The position numbers were made by a program, and so were the translations under genes. From an uncultured Helcococcus sp. (GTDB lineage: Bacteria > Bacillota > Clostridia > Tissierellales > Peptoniphilaceae): DNA of 16,568 nucleotides. This document shows positions 1 through 6,820 of the stretch, one piece after another (the first letter of the stretch is position 1; the number at the start of each line of letters is the position of its first letter). Under the pieces are notes generated by a model. The model was not told the DNA's origin, ran no database searches, and saw only the letters and a list, made by a program, of their open reading frames with translations. The DNA lies in contig NZ_CAMPYN010000025.1 of assembly GCF_946998255.1 (NCBI RefSeq), forward strand, positions 1 through 16,568, written 5' to 3'.

Positions 1-125
1 GTTTTAAGAGAAATTATAAATAATAAACTAAGTAAAAGAAATAAGAAAGGCATTAATAAAGAACTTTCGATAAATTCAACTGATCCCCTATTTTCTTTTA
101 TTTTTCTAGAAATTATTGATATCAT
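1..125 (-). CDS. TadE-like pilus protein, N-terminal part (cut by window edge)
   Basis: Only the first 41 codons lie in the window; the gene runs off the left edge. After a short basic N-terminus the protein reads R-G-S-V-E-F at residues 13-18, then a run of hydrophobic residues from about 22 to 39. A Gly-Ser-Val-Glu-Phe motif directly before a single membrane helix is the hallmark of TadE/TadF-like pseudopilins, which act as minor components of Tad pili. The ATG at 125 lies inside the upstream pilin gene (overlap 106-125), implying translational coupling, and only a weak purine-rich ribosome site precedes it. It is the last visible gene of the Tad operon. TadF or a generic TadE-like protein cannot be separated from so short a piece. 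Confidence 0.7.
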   Translation of the reverse strand, partial: MISIISRKIKENRGSVEFIESSLLMPFLFLLLSLLFIISLK

Positions 126-279
126 TTTCTAATCTCGTAAATATAGATTTCAATAAATTTTGCATGCTATCCTTGAAAATAACAGCTAATATTATAACTA
201 CTATTAAAATCAAAACTATGGCTATCATATTTATTTCACCTTTTTGACTTTTTAATTTATAAATTATATTACTTAACAT
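106..279 (-). CDS. Flp1-like type IVb pilin, 57 aa
   Basis: This short gene encodes 57 residues: a basic N-terminus with K-G-E at 13-15, one hydrophobic helix from about 18 to 34, then F-K-D at 35-37 and an amphipathic tail. A tiny protein with one helix ending in FKD, lying between tadC and a TadE-like gene, fits the Flp1-like pilin family of Firmicutes Tad loci. It would be the major pilus subunit, cleaved after the Gly by a prepilin peptidase that is not encoded in this window. The start is an ATG preceded by a strong AGGAGGG site only 9 bases after the tadC stop. The stop overlaps the start of the next gene by 20 bases. Family assignment is by motif and context only. Confidence 0.8.
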   Translation of the reverse strand: MLSNIIYKLKSQKGEINMIAIVLILIVVIILAVIFKDSMQNLLKSIFTRLENDINNF

Positions 280-288
280 GGTCCCTCC

Positions 289-1146
289 TTATAGTGTATT
301 TAAAAGTACTGGCAACATTACCGTGAGCATTATACCTACAAATATGACTATATTTGGTATTAATAGCTTCCTATTTACTTCTTGACTTTCTAATATTACT
401 TGAGTTTTTCTATATTCATTAGTTTCTTTTTTTATAAGCATCAGTGATTGATTTATATCCTCTGAACCCGTTTTAAAATTTTGTACTATACTGCTAATAA
501 ATTTCCTAATTAAAATATCTTCATTTTTTATAGAAATACTATTGAAAGCCTCTTCTTCAGACATACCATTTTTTACCATAGTCAAAACTTCTGCTATATT
601 CTGGCTTATACCATCATTCGATTTTTCGACTATATAATTTAAAGAATCTCTTAAATTTATACCAGATTCAAGCATCAAGGAAAGTCTAGACACAAAATTT
701 GGTAAGTCAGACTTCATTTTGCTTTGGATTTTTAAGTATTTTTTAATTTCTATCTGGTCTAAATAATAAAGAAAAATTCCGACAAATATTGGATAAGTTA
801 GAATAAGTATTTTTTCTGTAGATAAGGAAAATGCGATAATAAATAAAATATTAGAATAATAAAGAAACATTAACTTTTTAGCTTGGTGTATGAGTAAAAA
901 ATCTTCGTAGATATTTTCTCCATAATGATTTTTTATAGCTATTTTAAGCTTACTTGAAGTTATTAAGGTAAATAATTCATTCTTGTTTTTTATTAATAAC
1001 ATGAAGGGTAAAAAATACCCAAGATACTTTGACTCAATCCTTATATTTTTACCTATAAAATCTATTTCATCCCTATGAATGTAAGAATATATAAGAAATA
1101 TAAAATGGATTAAAACGCTTATCACAAGCAAAATTATACTTAACAT
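289..1146 (-). CDS. tadC: TadC-like type II secretion F-domain inner membrane protein
   Basis: A 285-residue membrane protein with a hydrophobic N-terminus (about 1-20), a central membrane pair (about 93-130), a cytoplasmic helical domain (about 140-255) and a last helix at about 262-282. The helical domain contains the segment S-L-M-L-E-S-G-I-N-L-R-D-S-L, characteristic of the GspF/T2SSF fold. With TadB it would form the inner membrane platform on which the TadA ATPase acts during pilus assembly. Its ATG overlaps the tadB stop by one base (TAATG type junction), so translation is coupled. The flp-like gene follows after 9 bases. The tadB versus tadC labels rest on gene order and length; both belong to the same fold. 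Confidence 0.85.
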   Translation of the reverse strand: MLSIILLVISVLIHFIFLIYSYIHRDEIDFIGKNIRIESKYLGYFLPFMLLIKNKNELFTLITSSKLKIAIKNHYGENIYEDFLLIHQAKKLMFLYYSNILFIIAFSLSTEKILILTYPIFVGIFLYYLDQIEIKKYLKIQSKMKSDLPNFVSRLSLMLESGINLRDSLNYIVEKSNDGISQNIAEVLTMVKNGMSEEEAFNSISIKNEDILIRKFISSIVQNFKTGSEDINQSLMLIKKETNEYRKTQVILESQEVNRKLLIPNIVIFVGIMLTVMLPVLLNTL

Positions 1147-1847
1147 TAAATCTCCTTACTTACAATTTTATTTCCAAAATAAAATGATACAAGTATTAAA
1201 ATAAATATTGGAAATCTAATTAAATAATCAATATAGGTTAATTGCCCAGGATTATTCATCCTTAGCATAACCATTACAAACATTGGCAATATACACATTA
1301 TTAAGAATTCCTTTTTAGCATTATCTGTAATAGTTGATAATTCAAGCTCTAATGATATATTTTCATTTAATATTTCTTTAGCATTATAGGTAACTTCGGA
1401 TACATTAATCCCAGATTTCAAAGAAATAAGTAAACTATCTATAAAAATGTTAGCTTCTTCTAAGTTAATATTTTTCTTAAAATCTAATAGTGCATCTTCC
1501 ATACTAAAACCATTATTTATATCTTCAATAACTTTCTCAGTTAACATAACTATCTCACTATCTATAGTAAAAAGATTTTTAAGTTCCAAACGTGTGTTAT
1601 CTAAAGCTTGATATAGGTTTTGACCAGAAATTAAATTAGAATTTAATATATCTAAGAATTCTCTAAACATGATTCGTTTGTTTTTAAAATTTAGTCTAGT
1701 TAAATACTCATAAACTATAATATATAATTTGAAAGATGCAAAGAAAGCAATGAATAAGGCTAATATTAATTTCTCAAAGAAAATATAAGCATATAAAAAT
1801 ATAATAATATAAGTTATTATAAGACTTTTCACCTTTACTCTATCCAT
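1146..1847 (-). CDS. tadB: TadB-like type II secretion F-domain inner membrane protein
   Basis: A 233-residue protein with two membrane segments near the N-terminus (about 8-46), a helical cytoplasmic domain (about 60-180) and two C-terminal membrane segments (about 180-200 and 208-227). The domain carries R-E-F-L-D-I-L-N-S-N-L-I-S-G-Q-N-L at about 62-78, the usual T2SSF pattern of a helix followed by Ser-Gly and a second helix. It is shorter than many proteobacterial TadB proteins, as is common in Firmicutes loci. It would pair with TadC in the pilus assembly platform. The start overlaps the end of tadA by 8 bases, and its stop overlaps the start of tadC. Confidence 0.85.
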   Translation of the reverse strand: MDRVKVKSLIITYIIIFLYAYIFFEKLILALFIAFFASFKLYIIVYEYLTRLNFKNKRIMFREFLDILNSNLISGQNLYQALDNTRLELKNLFTIDSEIVMLTEKVIEDINNGFSMEDALLDFKKNINLEEANIFIDSLLISLKSGINVSEVTYNAKEILNENISLELELSTITDNAKKEFLIMCILPMFVMVMLRMNNPGQLTYIDYLIRFPIFILILVSFYFGNKIVSKEI

Positions 1848-3030
1848 TAGCTATCCACCTTTCTAATTTATCCTTATTAGTAAGATTATCGCTAAACTCA
1901 ATCTTGTCTGTTTTATAATTATATTTATAAAGACTTTTTATCATTAAATCACCAGAATCATCTCTAAGCATTTCAGCAACCTCGATAACTCTTCTTCTTT
2001 TTGAGTCTACCCTGTCTAGGTGAATTAAAATTTCTATCGAAGAATTTATCATACGTCTAACAGCTTCAATAGGAATTTTTTCTCCTGATCTTAGGACCAT
2101 GGTTTCTAATCTAGATATCATATCCTTAGCCGAATTAGCATGAGCAGTTGATAAGGATCCATCATGACCAGTAGACATAGCTTGAAGCATATCAACTGTT
2201 TCATCTGACCTAACCTCTCCTACTATAATCCTATCGGGTCTCATCCTAAGCGAATTTCTAATAAGATCTTTTATAGTGACCTTACCCTTGTTAGAACTGT
2301 TAGAATTTCTAGTTTGCAGACTAATTAGATTTTTCTTGTTTTGAATTTGCAGCTCTCTAGAATCTTCTATGGTTATAATCCTTTCATTATCATCAATAAA
2401 ATTAGATAATGCATTCAAAAATGTTGTCTTCCCTGATGATGTACCTCCTCCAATAATAATGTTATATTTAGCTTTAACAAGTTTTTCTAAAAAAACTGCA
2501 AGTTCTTCAGTTAGACTTCCACTATTGATTAAATCTTTTATACTTAATTTGTGCTTGGAAAATTTTCTAATAGTAATTATTGGATTATGGTTACTAATTG
2601 GTGGTAAAACAATATTGACTCTTGAACCATCATATAAGTTTGCATCCACAATTGGATTGGAAATATTAACTTCTCTACCAGAATCGCTAACTATTTTTTG
2701 GATTATCCTATCCAGTTCTTTTTCTGACCTAAAGCTGATATGAGATTTAAAAATATTTCCTTCTTTTTCAATATAGATTTGATTATATGAATTTATCATT
2801 ATTTCATTAATTAAATCATCCTCTAAGAAATATTCTAAAATTCCCAGACCTCTAAGGTCATAGAACAATTCCTTGCTATACTTATTTACTTGGTCTATTT
2901 CAAGTTCAATTTTATTTTTTGAAGCATAAGATAAAATATAGTTATTTAGATAAATAATCAATTCTTCATCATTTAATTTTAAAATATCAGAATTATCGAT
3001 TTGTTTTCTTAATTGGTCAATATCTAACAT
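1840..3030 (-). CDS. tadA: TadA/CpaF-type secretion ATPase of the Tad pilus
   Basis: A 396-residue hexameric motor ATPase of the VirB11/GspE superfamily, CpaF branch, that powers pilus assembly at the inner face of the membrane. All catalytic boxes are intact: Walker A G-G-G-T-S-S-G-K-T at 194-202, the Asp box around 218-226 (T-I-E-D-S-R-E-L), Walker B around 262-272 (R-M-R-P-D-R-I-I-V-G-E) and the His box at 287-300 (T-G-H-D-G-S-L-S-T-A-H-A-N-S). The N-terminal 180 residues form the CpaF N-domain, including D-G-S-R-V-N at 134-139. Its start overlaps the end of the tadZ-like gene by 7 bases and its end overlaps tadB by 8, so the operon is tightly coupled. This is the firmest anchor for the Tad locus. 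Confidence 0.95.
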   Translation of the reverse strand: MLDIDQLRKQIDNSDILKLNDEELIIYLNNYILSYASKNKIELEIDQVNKYSKELFYDLRGLGILEYFLEDDLINEIMINSYNQIYIEKEGNIFKSHISFRSEKELDRIIQKIVSDSGREVNISNPIVDANLYDGSRVNIVLPPISNHNPIITIRKFSKHKLSIKDLINSGSLTEELAVFLEKLVKAKYNIIIGGGTSSGKTTFLNALSNFIDDNERIITIEDSRELQIQNKKNLISLQTRNSNSSNKGKVTIKDLIRNSLRMRPDRIIVGEVRSDETVDMLQAMSTGHDGSLSTAHANSAKDMISRLETMVLRSGEKIPIEAVRRMINSSIEILIHLDRVDSKRRRVIEVAEMLRDDSGDLMIKSLYKYNYKTDKIEFSDNLTNKDKLERWIANG

Positions 3031-3860
3031 AATTCACCTATAAATTGGTCAAAAGTTAAATTTTCATTGTTTTGATTAGTAATTTTTGTAATCTTTTTAT
3101 TTTGATAAACTTCTATTCTTGGAATGTCCGAATTAATTAAAGTGTCTAAAATATTAGTATATTTATCTTTTGAATAATGATTTTCTAATTTTTGATTAAA
3201 GAATATTATAGAATCGGATTTATTTAACAAATATTTGTTTTTTTGGTTAATATAGGAGCTTAGATTAATAATAATGTATTCAAAGTCTGAATTTTTTACA
3301 CATTCTAAGACCTTTGAATAATTAATCTCTTTGTCCATTTCTAAAGGAATTCTAGTATTTGATAGGTAATAATAGTTTTGAATTTTATTTGTTAAAAAGC
3401 TATTTTCTTTATTTTTATTTAGAAGAAGATTATCTACTGATATTTGAGAATTATCTTTGCTGAACAAGTAAAAATTAGTCATGTCAACTAGTAAAAGTTT
3501 CGCTTTAGCACCAATATTTAGTAAAGTTTTATTTAGAAAGTCATTTTGAAGCTCGTTAGAAGAAAGGTTAACAAATGATATTATTTTAGCTCCCTCGTAC
3601 TTCCTTTTATTTTTGTCATATTCATTTTTAATCAAAGTAGATAGCTTATCAATAGCTTGATATTTCTCTTTATCAGTTGATAACTTTAATGACCAATATT
3701 CTTTCTTTATATCATAATCTGTGATAGTTAAAGTAGATAATTCAAGATCATCAAGATTGTTTTTACATACTATATCAAAAGACTTTAATTCTTTTGATAA
3801 AAAATCTTTTAATCTTTCTCCATAGTAAGTATCCTTAAAAAATATATTTATTTTTTTCAT
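3024..3860 (-). CDS. TadZ/CpaE-like protein with degenerate P-loop
   Basis: A 278-residue protein in the tadZ position, first gene of the Tad operon. The beta-strand layout of a MinD/ParA fold can be traced: A-K-I-I-S-F-V at 91-97, K-L-L-L-V-D-M at 121-127 (equivalent to the LLVD strand) and Y-I-I-I-N at 195-199 (equivalent to a Walker B strand ending in Asp). The deviant Walker A lysines and glycines are absent: residues 97-106 read V-N-L-S-S-N-E-L-Q-N, and the Walker B Asp is Asn. It is therefore probably a non-hydrolysing TadZ-like polar localisation factor. The start is an ATG with an AGGTGGTGA ribosome site. The identification depends on context; sequence similarity to canonical TadZ is weak. 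Confidence 0.6.
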   Translation of the reverse strand: MKKINIFFKDTYYGERLKDFLSKELKSFDIVCKNNLDDLELSTLTITDYDIKKEYWSLKLSTDKEKYQAIDKLSTLIKNEYDKNKRKYEGAKIISFVNLSSNELQNDFLNKTLLNIGAKAKLLLVDMTNFYLFSKDNSQISVDNLLLNKNKENSFLTNKIQNYYYLSNTRIPLEMDKEINYSKVLECVKNSDFEYIIINLSSYINQKNKYLLNKSDSIIFFNQKLENHYSKDKYTNILDTLINSDIPRIEVYQNKKITKITNQNNENLTFDQFIGELC

Positions 3861-3878
3861 ATTTCACCACCTGAAAAT

Positions 3879-3887
3879 ATAATAACA
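3879..3887 (-). promoter_or_regulatory. Candidate extended -10 promoter of the Tad operon
   Basis: On the minus strand a TG-T-TATTAT element (TG at 3887-3886, hexamer 3884-3879) lies 18 bases before the tadZ-like ATG and just downstream of the tdk terminator. No convincing -35 exists at 16-18 bases, so this is a weak extended -10 call. Confidence 0.35.
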
Positions 3888-3895
3888 AATTTAAA

Positions 3896-3927
3896 ATAAA
3901 AAAAACTGTCAATATTGTGACAGTTTT
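3896..3927 (-). terminator. Rho-independent terminator of tdk
   Basis: A 10-bp perfect stem (3902-3911 pairing with 3918-3927, core ACTGTCA/TGACAGT) closes a 6-base loop. Read on the minus strand it is followed by eight T residues. It lies 17 bases after the tdk stop and separates tdk from the Tad operon. Confidence 0.85.
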
Positions 3928-3943
3928 GTAATATTTTTATCTA

Positions 3944-4561
3944 TTAAAATGATAGTTGGCTACCGCCTAATCTTTCCTTTTCTTCTTCCATTCTCTTGAA
4001 ATAGCAGTTAGCACACATGGCTTCATAATCAACTTTATCATTATTATCTATAGAAATCTGGTCTCCTTCAAAAACGAATATTCCATTAATTTTCCTCCCG
4101 TTGAATATCGCTTTCTTACCACATCTACAAATAGTTTTTAATTCTTCAAGTGAATGAGCTACTAATAATAATCTTTGAGATCCACTAAAACCCTGAGTCT
4201 TAAAGTCTGTCCTTAAACCATAACATATAACAGGTACGTCTTTAATCACTGCTATATTTAATAATTGGTCTATTTGATCAGCAGATAAAAATTGAGATTC
4301 ATCAACTAGTATACATGATATTCTTTCCCCATTTTCAATCTTAGAAAAAGAATCAAAAAGATTATCTTCTTCATCAATTAGATAATCTACCTTTCTAGTA
4401 ACCCCTAATCTTGAAACAAGTTTATCATCCCCTTTGGAATCTATCTTAGGCTTAAGAATTCTAACCTTCATCCCTCTTTCTTCATAGTTGTAAGCAACTT
4501 GCATAAGAGCTGTTGATTTACCTGAATTCATTGCCCCATATCTAAAATATAATTTCGCCAT
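3944..4561 (-). CDS. tdk: Thymidine kinase (type II, TK1 family)
   Basis: Phosphorylates thymidine to dTMP with ATP in the cytoplasmic pyrimidine salvage pathway. Counting from the chosen start the protein has 205 residues: P-loop G-A-M-N-S-G-K-S at 9-16, the D-E-S motif with the presumed catalytic Glu at 88, and a zinc site formed by Cys145, Cys147, Cys183 and Cys186. All are the expected TK1-family residues, and the length is typical. An in-frame ATG exists 18 bases upstream (4579), but the GGAGG ribosome site at 4567-4571 lies inside that extension and 5 bases before the ATG at 4561. The family N-terminus M-A-K-L-Y-F-R-Y also begins there. A GNAT gene lies 59 bases upstream and a terminator follows. 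Confidence 0.96.
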   Translation of the reverse strand: MAKLYFRYGAMNSGKSTALMQVAYNYEERGMKVRILKPKIDSKGDDKLVSRLGVTRKVDYLIDEEDNLFDSFSKIENGERISCILVDESQFLSADQIDQLLNIAVIKDVPVICYGLRTDFKTQGFSGSQRLLLVAHSLEELKTICRCGKKAIFNGRKINGIFVFEGDQISIDNNDKVDYEAMCANCYFKRMEEEKERLGGSQLSF

Positions 4562-4584
4562 TTCATCCTCCACATTCAATATAT

Positions 4585-4590
4585 ATTATA
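4585..4590 (-). promoter_or_regulatory. Possible -10 element of a tdk promoter
   Basis: A perfect TATAAT on the minus strand, 23 bases before the tdk start, would place transcription start near 4578. The matching -35 (TTTATT, 4613-4608) is poor, so tdk may instead be read through from the GNAT gene upstream, which has no terminator after it. Confidence 0.3.
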
Positions 4591-4620
4591 TATGAATTAG
4601 GAGGATAAATAAAATATTAA

Positions 4621-5055
4621 TTATTTTAAACTTTTAATAAATCTTTTCTGTGTTTTTTCGTATTCATAGTCATTTTTTTCATAAAACTTATGGGCCGCTT
4701 CTTTTTCAACTCCTGAATTTAGAATAATAAAATCAAGATTTTGTTTATTTGCTATTTCCTCAACTTCTTTAACCAACTTTCCACCTATACCCTTACCTTG
4801 ATAATCTGGATGAGCAGCCAAAGTAGATATTCTAAATCCTGTTCCCATATATAAACTTCTATATAAATAAAAATCTAAAAATCCTACAACTCTTTGGTTT
4901 TCTTCATCTTCATAAACCAAAACTTCCTGTTGAGAATTGTGGTTTATATCATCTATTTGTTCTACCACCCTCTTTAAGTCAACCTTATAACCTAATGATT
5001 TATCCAATATTTCTTGGATAAACATAGCGTCTTTTACTGTTGCATATCTAATCAT
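4621..5055 (-). CDS. GNAT-family N-acetyltransferase, substrate unknown
   Basis: A complete 144-residue single-domain GNAT protein. It starts with the typical M-I-R-Y-A-T-V-K-D-A beta1-alpha1 pattern. The acetyl-CoA pyrophosphate-binding signature is seen as A-A-H-P-D-Y-Q-G-K-G-I-G-G-K-L at about 80-94, followed by helix alpha3, and the C-terminal A-H-K-F-Y-E-K-N-D-Y at 121-130 is the usual alpha4 motif. These proteins transfer an acetyl group from acetyl-CoA to an amine; the acceptor cannot be told from sequence. The ATG is preceded by an AAGGAG site at 5062-5067 and a good promoter. No terminator separates it from tdk, so the two may share a transcript. Confidence 0.85.
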   Translation of the reverse strand: MIRYATVKDAMFIQEILDKSLGYKVDLKRVVEQIDDINHNSQQEVLVYEDEENQRVVGFLDFYLYRSLYMGTGFRISTLAAHPDYQGKGIGGKLVKEVEEIANKQNLDFIILNSGVEKEAAHKFYEKNDYEYEKTQKRFIKSLK

Positions 5056-5085
5056 AAAAAACTCCTTAAATCAAAATTCTTATTT

Positions 5086-5115
5086 ATTATACCCAATAAT
5101 TTTGTTTTTAGTAAA
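5086..5115 (-). promoter_or_regulatory. Sigma-A-type promoter of the GNAT gene
   Basis: On the minus strand TTTACT (5115-5110) is separated by 18 bases from a perfect TATAAT (5091-5086). The predicted start, about 5079, gives a leader of roughly 24 bases. It is back to back with the tRNA promoter. Confidence 0.6.
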
Positions 5116-5123
5116 GTATATTT

Positions 5124-5151
5124 TTAATATAAAATAAGAATATGATATTAT
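5124..5151 (+). promoter_or_regulatory. Promoter of the tRNA-Ser/tRNA-Thr pair
   Basis: TTAATA (5124-5129), a 16-base spacer and TATTAT (5146-5151) preceded by TG-A form an extended -10 promoter. Transcription would begin near 5158, nine bases before the first tRNA. An alternative pair TTGTTT/TAATAT (5102-5130, 17-base spacer) is also present. Confidence 0.5.
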
Positions 5152-5166
5152 ATATATATTGTATTT

Positions 5167-5257
5167 GGAGAAGTACCGAAGCGGTCATAACGGGGCGGCC
5201 TCGAAAACCGTTAGGGTCTAAAAGCCCACGCAGGTTCAAATCCTGTCTTCTCCGCCA
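5167..5257 (+). tRNA. tRNA-Ser, anticodon CGA (reads UCG)
   Basis: A 91-base class II tRNA with encoded CCA end. The acceptor stem GGAGAAG pairs fully with CTTCTCC, a D arm with CCG/CGG follows, and a long variable arm with a GGG/CCC stem (about 5213-5227) is diagnostic for serine. The T arm GCAGG-TTCAAAT-CCTGT is intact. The anticodon loop CTCGAAA places CGA at 5202-5204. The closing pair of the anticodon stem (positions 31 and 39) is C and A rather than a Watson-Crick pair. It lies one base before tRNA-Thr and shares its promoter and terminator. Confidence 0.95.
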
Positions 5258-5258
5258 G

Positions 5259-5334
5259 GCTGGAATGGCTCAATTGGTAGAGCAACTGAATCGTAATCAG
5301 TTGGTTGCGGGTTCAAGTCCTGTTTCCAGCACCA
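5259..5334 (+). tRNA. tRNA-Thr, anticodon CGT (reads ACG)
   Basis: A 76-base class I tRNA with encoded CCA. Acceptor GCTGGAA pairs with TTCCAGC, the D arm is GCTC/GAGC, the anticodon stem ACTGA/TCAGT is perfect and the loop ATCGTAA gives anticodon CGT at 5292-5294. The T arm reads GCGGG-TTCAAGT-CCTGT. All four stems form, so it should be functional. It decodes the threonine codon ACG. Confidence 0.95.
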
Positions 5335-5342
5335 TAAAACAT

Positions 5343-5380
5343 AAAAAAACGTTGTGAATAAATCACAACGTTTCTTTTTT
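5343..5380. terminator. Bidirectional terminator between the tRNAs and the PTS operon
   Basis: An 11-bp perfect stem (5347-5357 with 5363-5373, core ACGTTGTGA/TCACAACGT) has a 5-base loop. Six T residues follow closely on the plus strand, and seven A residues precede it, giving a T tract on the minus strand. It ends the tRNA transcript and the convergent PTS operon. Confidence 0.88.
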
Positions 5381-5385
5381 ATTTA

Positions 5386-5811
5386 TTAAATACCATCTAA
5401 TTCATCATCTTCTTCTTTTGCTAGGATAGCAAAGTAGTCTATTGATTCCTTTCCAGTTTCTATTACTTCATTTAGGTATTTATCAATATCTTTTTCTTCT
5501 GAAACCAAGGCTTGATAAGTTAAGGCAAAGTTTAATCCAGATAATACTCTGACATTGTCTTTATCATTAAACAAGCTTACAGACCTGTTGAAAGGTGTTC
5601 CACCCTTCAAATCAGTTATTATTAAAATATTTTTTGAATCTTTTAGGTCATCATAAGCTTCATTTAAGGCCTTATCTATAGTATCATATGTGTCTCCTTC
5701 TATAAAGTTTACTACTCTTAGATTTGACATTTGACCAACTACTAAATCAAGTCCTGACTTTAATCCCTTAGCAAATTCTCCATGGGCAGCTATTATTACA
5801 CCATTTCTCAT
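5386..5811 (-). CDS. PTS EIIA component, mannose family (Aga-type)
   Basis: A soluble 141-residue EIIA domain of the mannose-fructose-sorbose PTS family. It accepts phosphate from HPr on a histidine and passes it to EIIB. The active site is His10 in the N-terminal sequence V-I-I-A-A-H-G-E-F-A. The family motif T-D-L-K-G-G-T-P-F-N follows at about 66-75, where the acidic residue supports the active histidine. The EIIA is a separate protein, not fused to EIIB as in E. coli ManX. Its ATG lies one base after the EIID stop, with an AGGAG site inside the end of EIID. It is the last gene of the operon and is followed by a bidirectional terminator. Confidence 0.92.
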   Translation of the reverse strand: MRNGVIIAAHGEFAKGLKSGLDLVVGQMSNLRVVNFIEGDTYDTIDKALNEAYDDLKDSKNILIITDLKGGTPFNRSVSLFNDKDNVRVLSGLNFALTYQALVSEEKDIDKYLNEVIETGKESIDYFAILAKEEDDELDGI

Positions 5812-5812
5812 A

Positions 5813-6820
5813 CTAGAATACTCCTAGGTATCCACCTACAATACCTATTACTAATAATAGACCAATACCATATATTGGTGTCCATTTTTTCTTAGTAAAT
5901 AAATAATATAATAGCATTGTAAGTCCTAATGGAATTGCATTTGGAACTATTCCATCTAGAATTTCTTGAACATTAATTGTTACATCTTGTTCTTCGTTTC
6001 TTGTGAAGTTAATTTGAGATTTTCCATTTTCAAGATCAACTATACTTGCTGATGGTTGTAATTTTTCAGTTATATTACCATTTTCATCTTTTTCATATAA
6101 GTATTCAGCATAATCTGGTAATTCTGCATTGTCAACAACGGCCACTACTGGTACTGCAACGTTTGTTTTACCATTAGGAATTTCTAACTTAGTTTCTGTT
6201 GCACCATATAGACATGTTAAAGCACCAACAACGAATACACCTAAGATTGATGCTGCTCTTGTAAATTCTTTTGCATTAGCTGTAAATACATCAATAGCAT
6301 TTGTACCCATCTTATATGACCAATGCATTAACCAATAACGTAATCCAAATTGGAATAGGTTAAATACAAATAGGAATATAAATGGTGCTATTATTTGACC
6401 TTGTAAGGCCATATTTGATGTTATACCTGCTAATATTGGAACAAGTGTGAACCAGAATAAAGCATCACCTATACCACCTAAAGGTCCCATAGCTGAAACT
6501 CTAACGGCACGAATTGTTTGTACATCAGCCTTGTTTTGTTCTAATGACAATACTATCCCCATAACGAATGTTACTAGGAATGGGTGCGTATTAAAGAACT
6601 CTAAGTTGTGACCCATTGATGTGGCTAGGTCTTCTTTATCTGTATGAATTTTTTCTAATCCTGGTAAAATACCATATAACCAACCTGCTGCCTGCATTCT
6701 TTCATAGTTAAATGATGCTTGTAAGAATAAAGATCTCCACACCATTTTATTAAGAGTCTTTTTATCTAATTGTGGAGCAGGATTTAAATCATTGTATTCA
6801 TTTGGTAAATTATATTCCAT
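5813..6820 (-). CDS. PTS EIID component, mannose family (Aga-type), with long hydrophilic loop
   Basis: One of the two membrane subunits of the mannose-family transporter. The 335-residue protein begins with the usual EIID N-terminal region: D-K-K-T-L-N-K-M-V-W-R-S at 19-30, S-F-N-Y-E-R-M-Q-A-A-G-W at 36-47 and M-G-P-L-G-G-I-G-D-A at 111-120. Hydrophobic segments lie at about 121-165, 188-206 and 293-335. Residues 209-290 form a long hydrophilic stretch between the last two membrane regions, longer than in E. coli ManZ. An upstream ATG at 6847 is less likely: the strong AGGAGGAG ribosome site sits 8 bases before the ATG at 6820. The start overlaps the end of EIIC by 11 bases. Confidence 0.9.
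   Translation of the reverse strand: MEYNLPNEYNDLNPAPQLDKKTLNKMVWRSLFLQASFNYERMQAAGWLYGILPGLEKIHTDKEDLATSMGHNLEFFNTHPFLVTFVMGIVLSLEQNKADVQTIRAVRVSAMGPLGGIGDALFWFTLVPILAGITSNMALQGQIIAPFIFLFVFNLFQFGLRYWLMHWSYKMGTNAIDVFTANAKEFTRAASILGVFVVGALTCLYGATETKLEIPNGKTNVAVPVVAVVDNAELPDYAEYLYEKDENGNITEKLQPSASIVDLENGKSQINFTRNEEQDVTINVQEILDGIVPNAIPLGLTMLLYYLFTKKKWTPIYGIGLLLVIGIVGGYLGVF

Noticed and set aside
2369..2743. 124-codon open frame on the plus strand across tadA
   Set aside because: Antisense to the conserved ATPase domain of tadA; no promoter or ribosome site.
3905..3917. TTGACA on the minus strand inside the tdk terminator stem
   Set aside because: The nearest -10-like hexamer (TATTAT, 3884-3879) is 22 bases away, too far for a normal spacer, so it is more likely just part of the hairpin.
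4562..4579. Six-residue N-terminal extension of tdk from an upstream ATG
   Set aside because: The ribosome site lies inside the extension and points to the ATG at 4561.
5142..5357. 71-codon open frame covering the tRNA genes
   Set aside because: Made of tRNA sequence; both tRNAs fold perfectly, so it is not coding.
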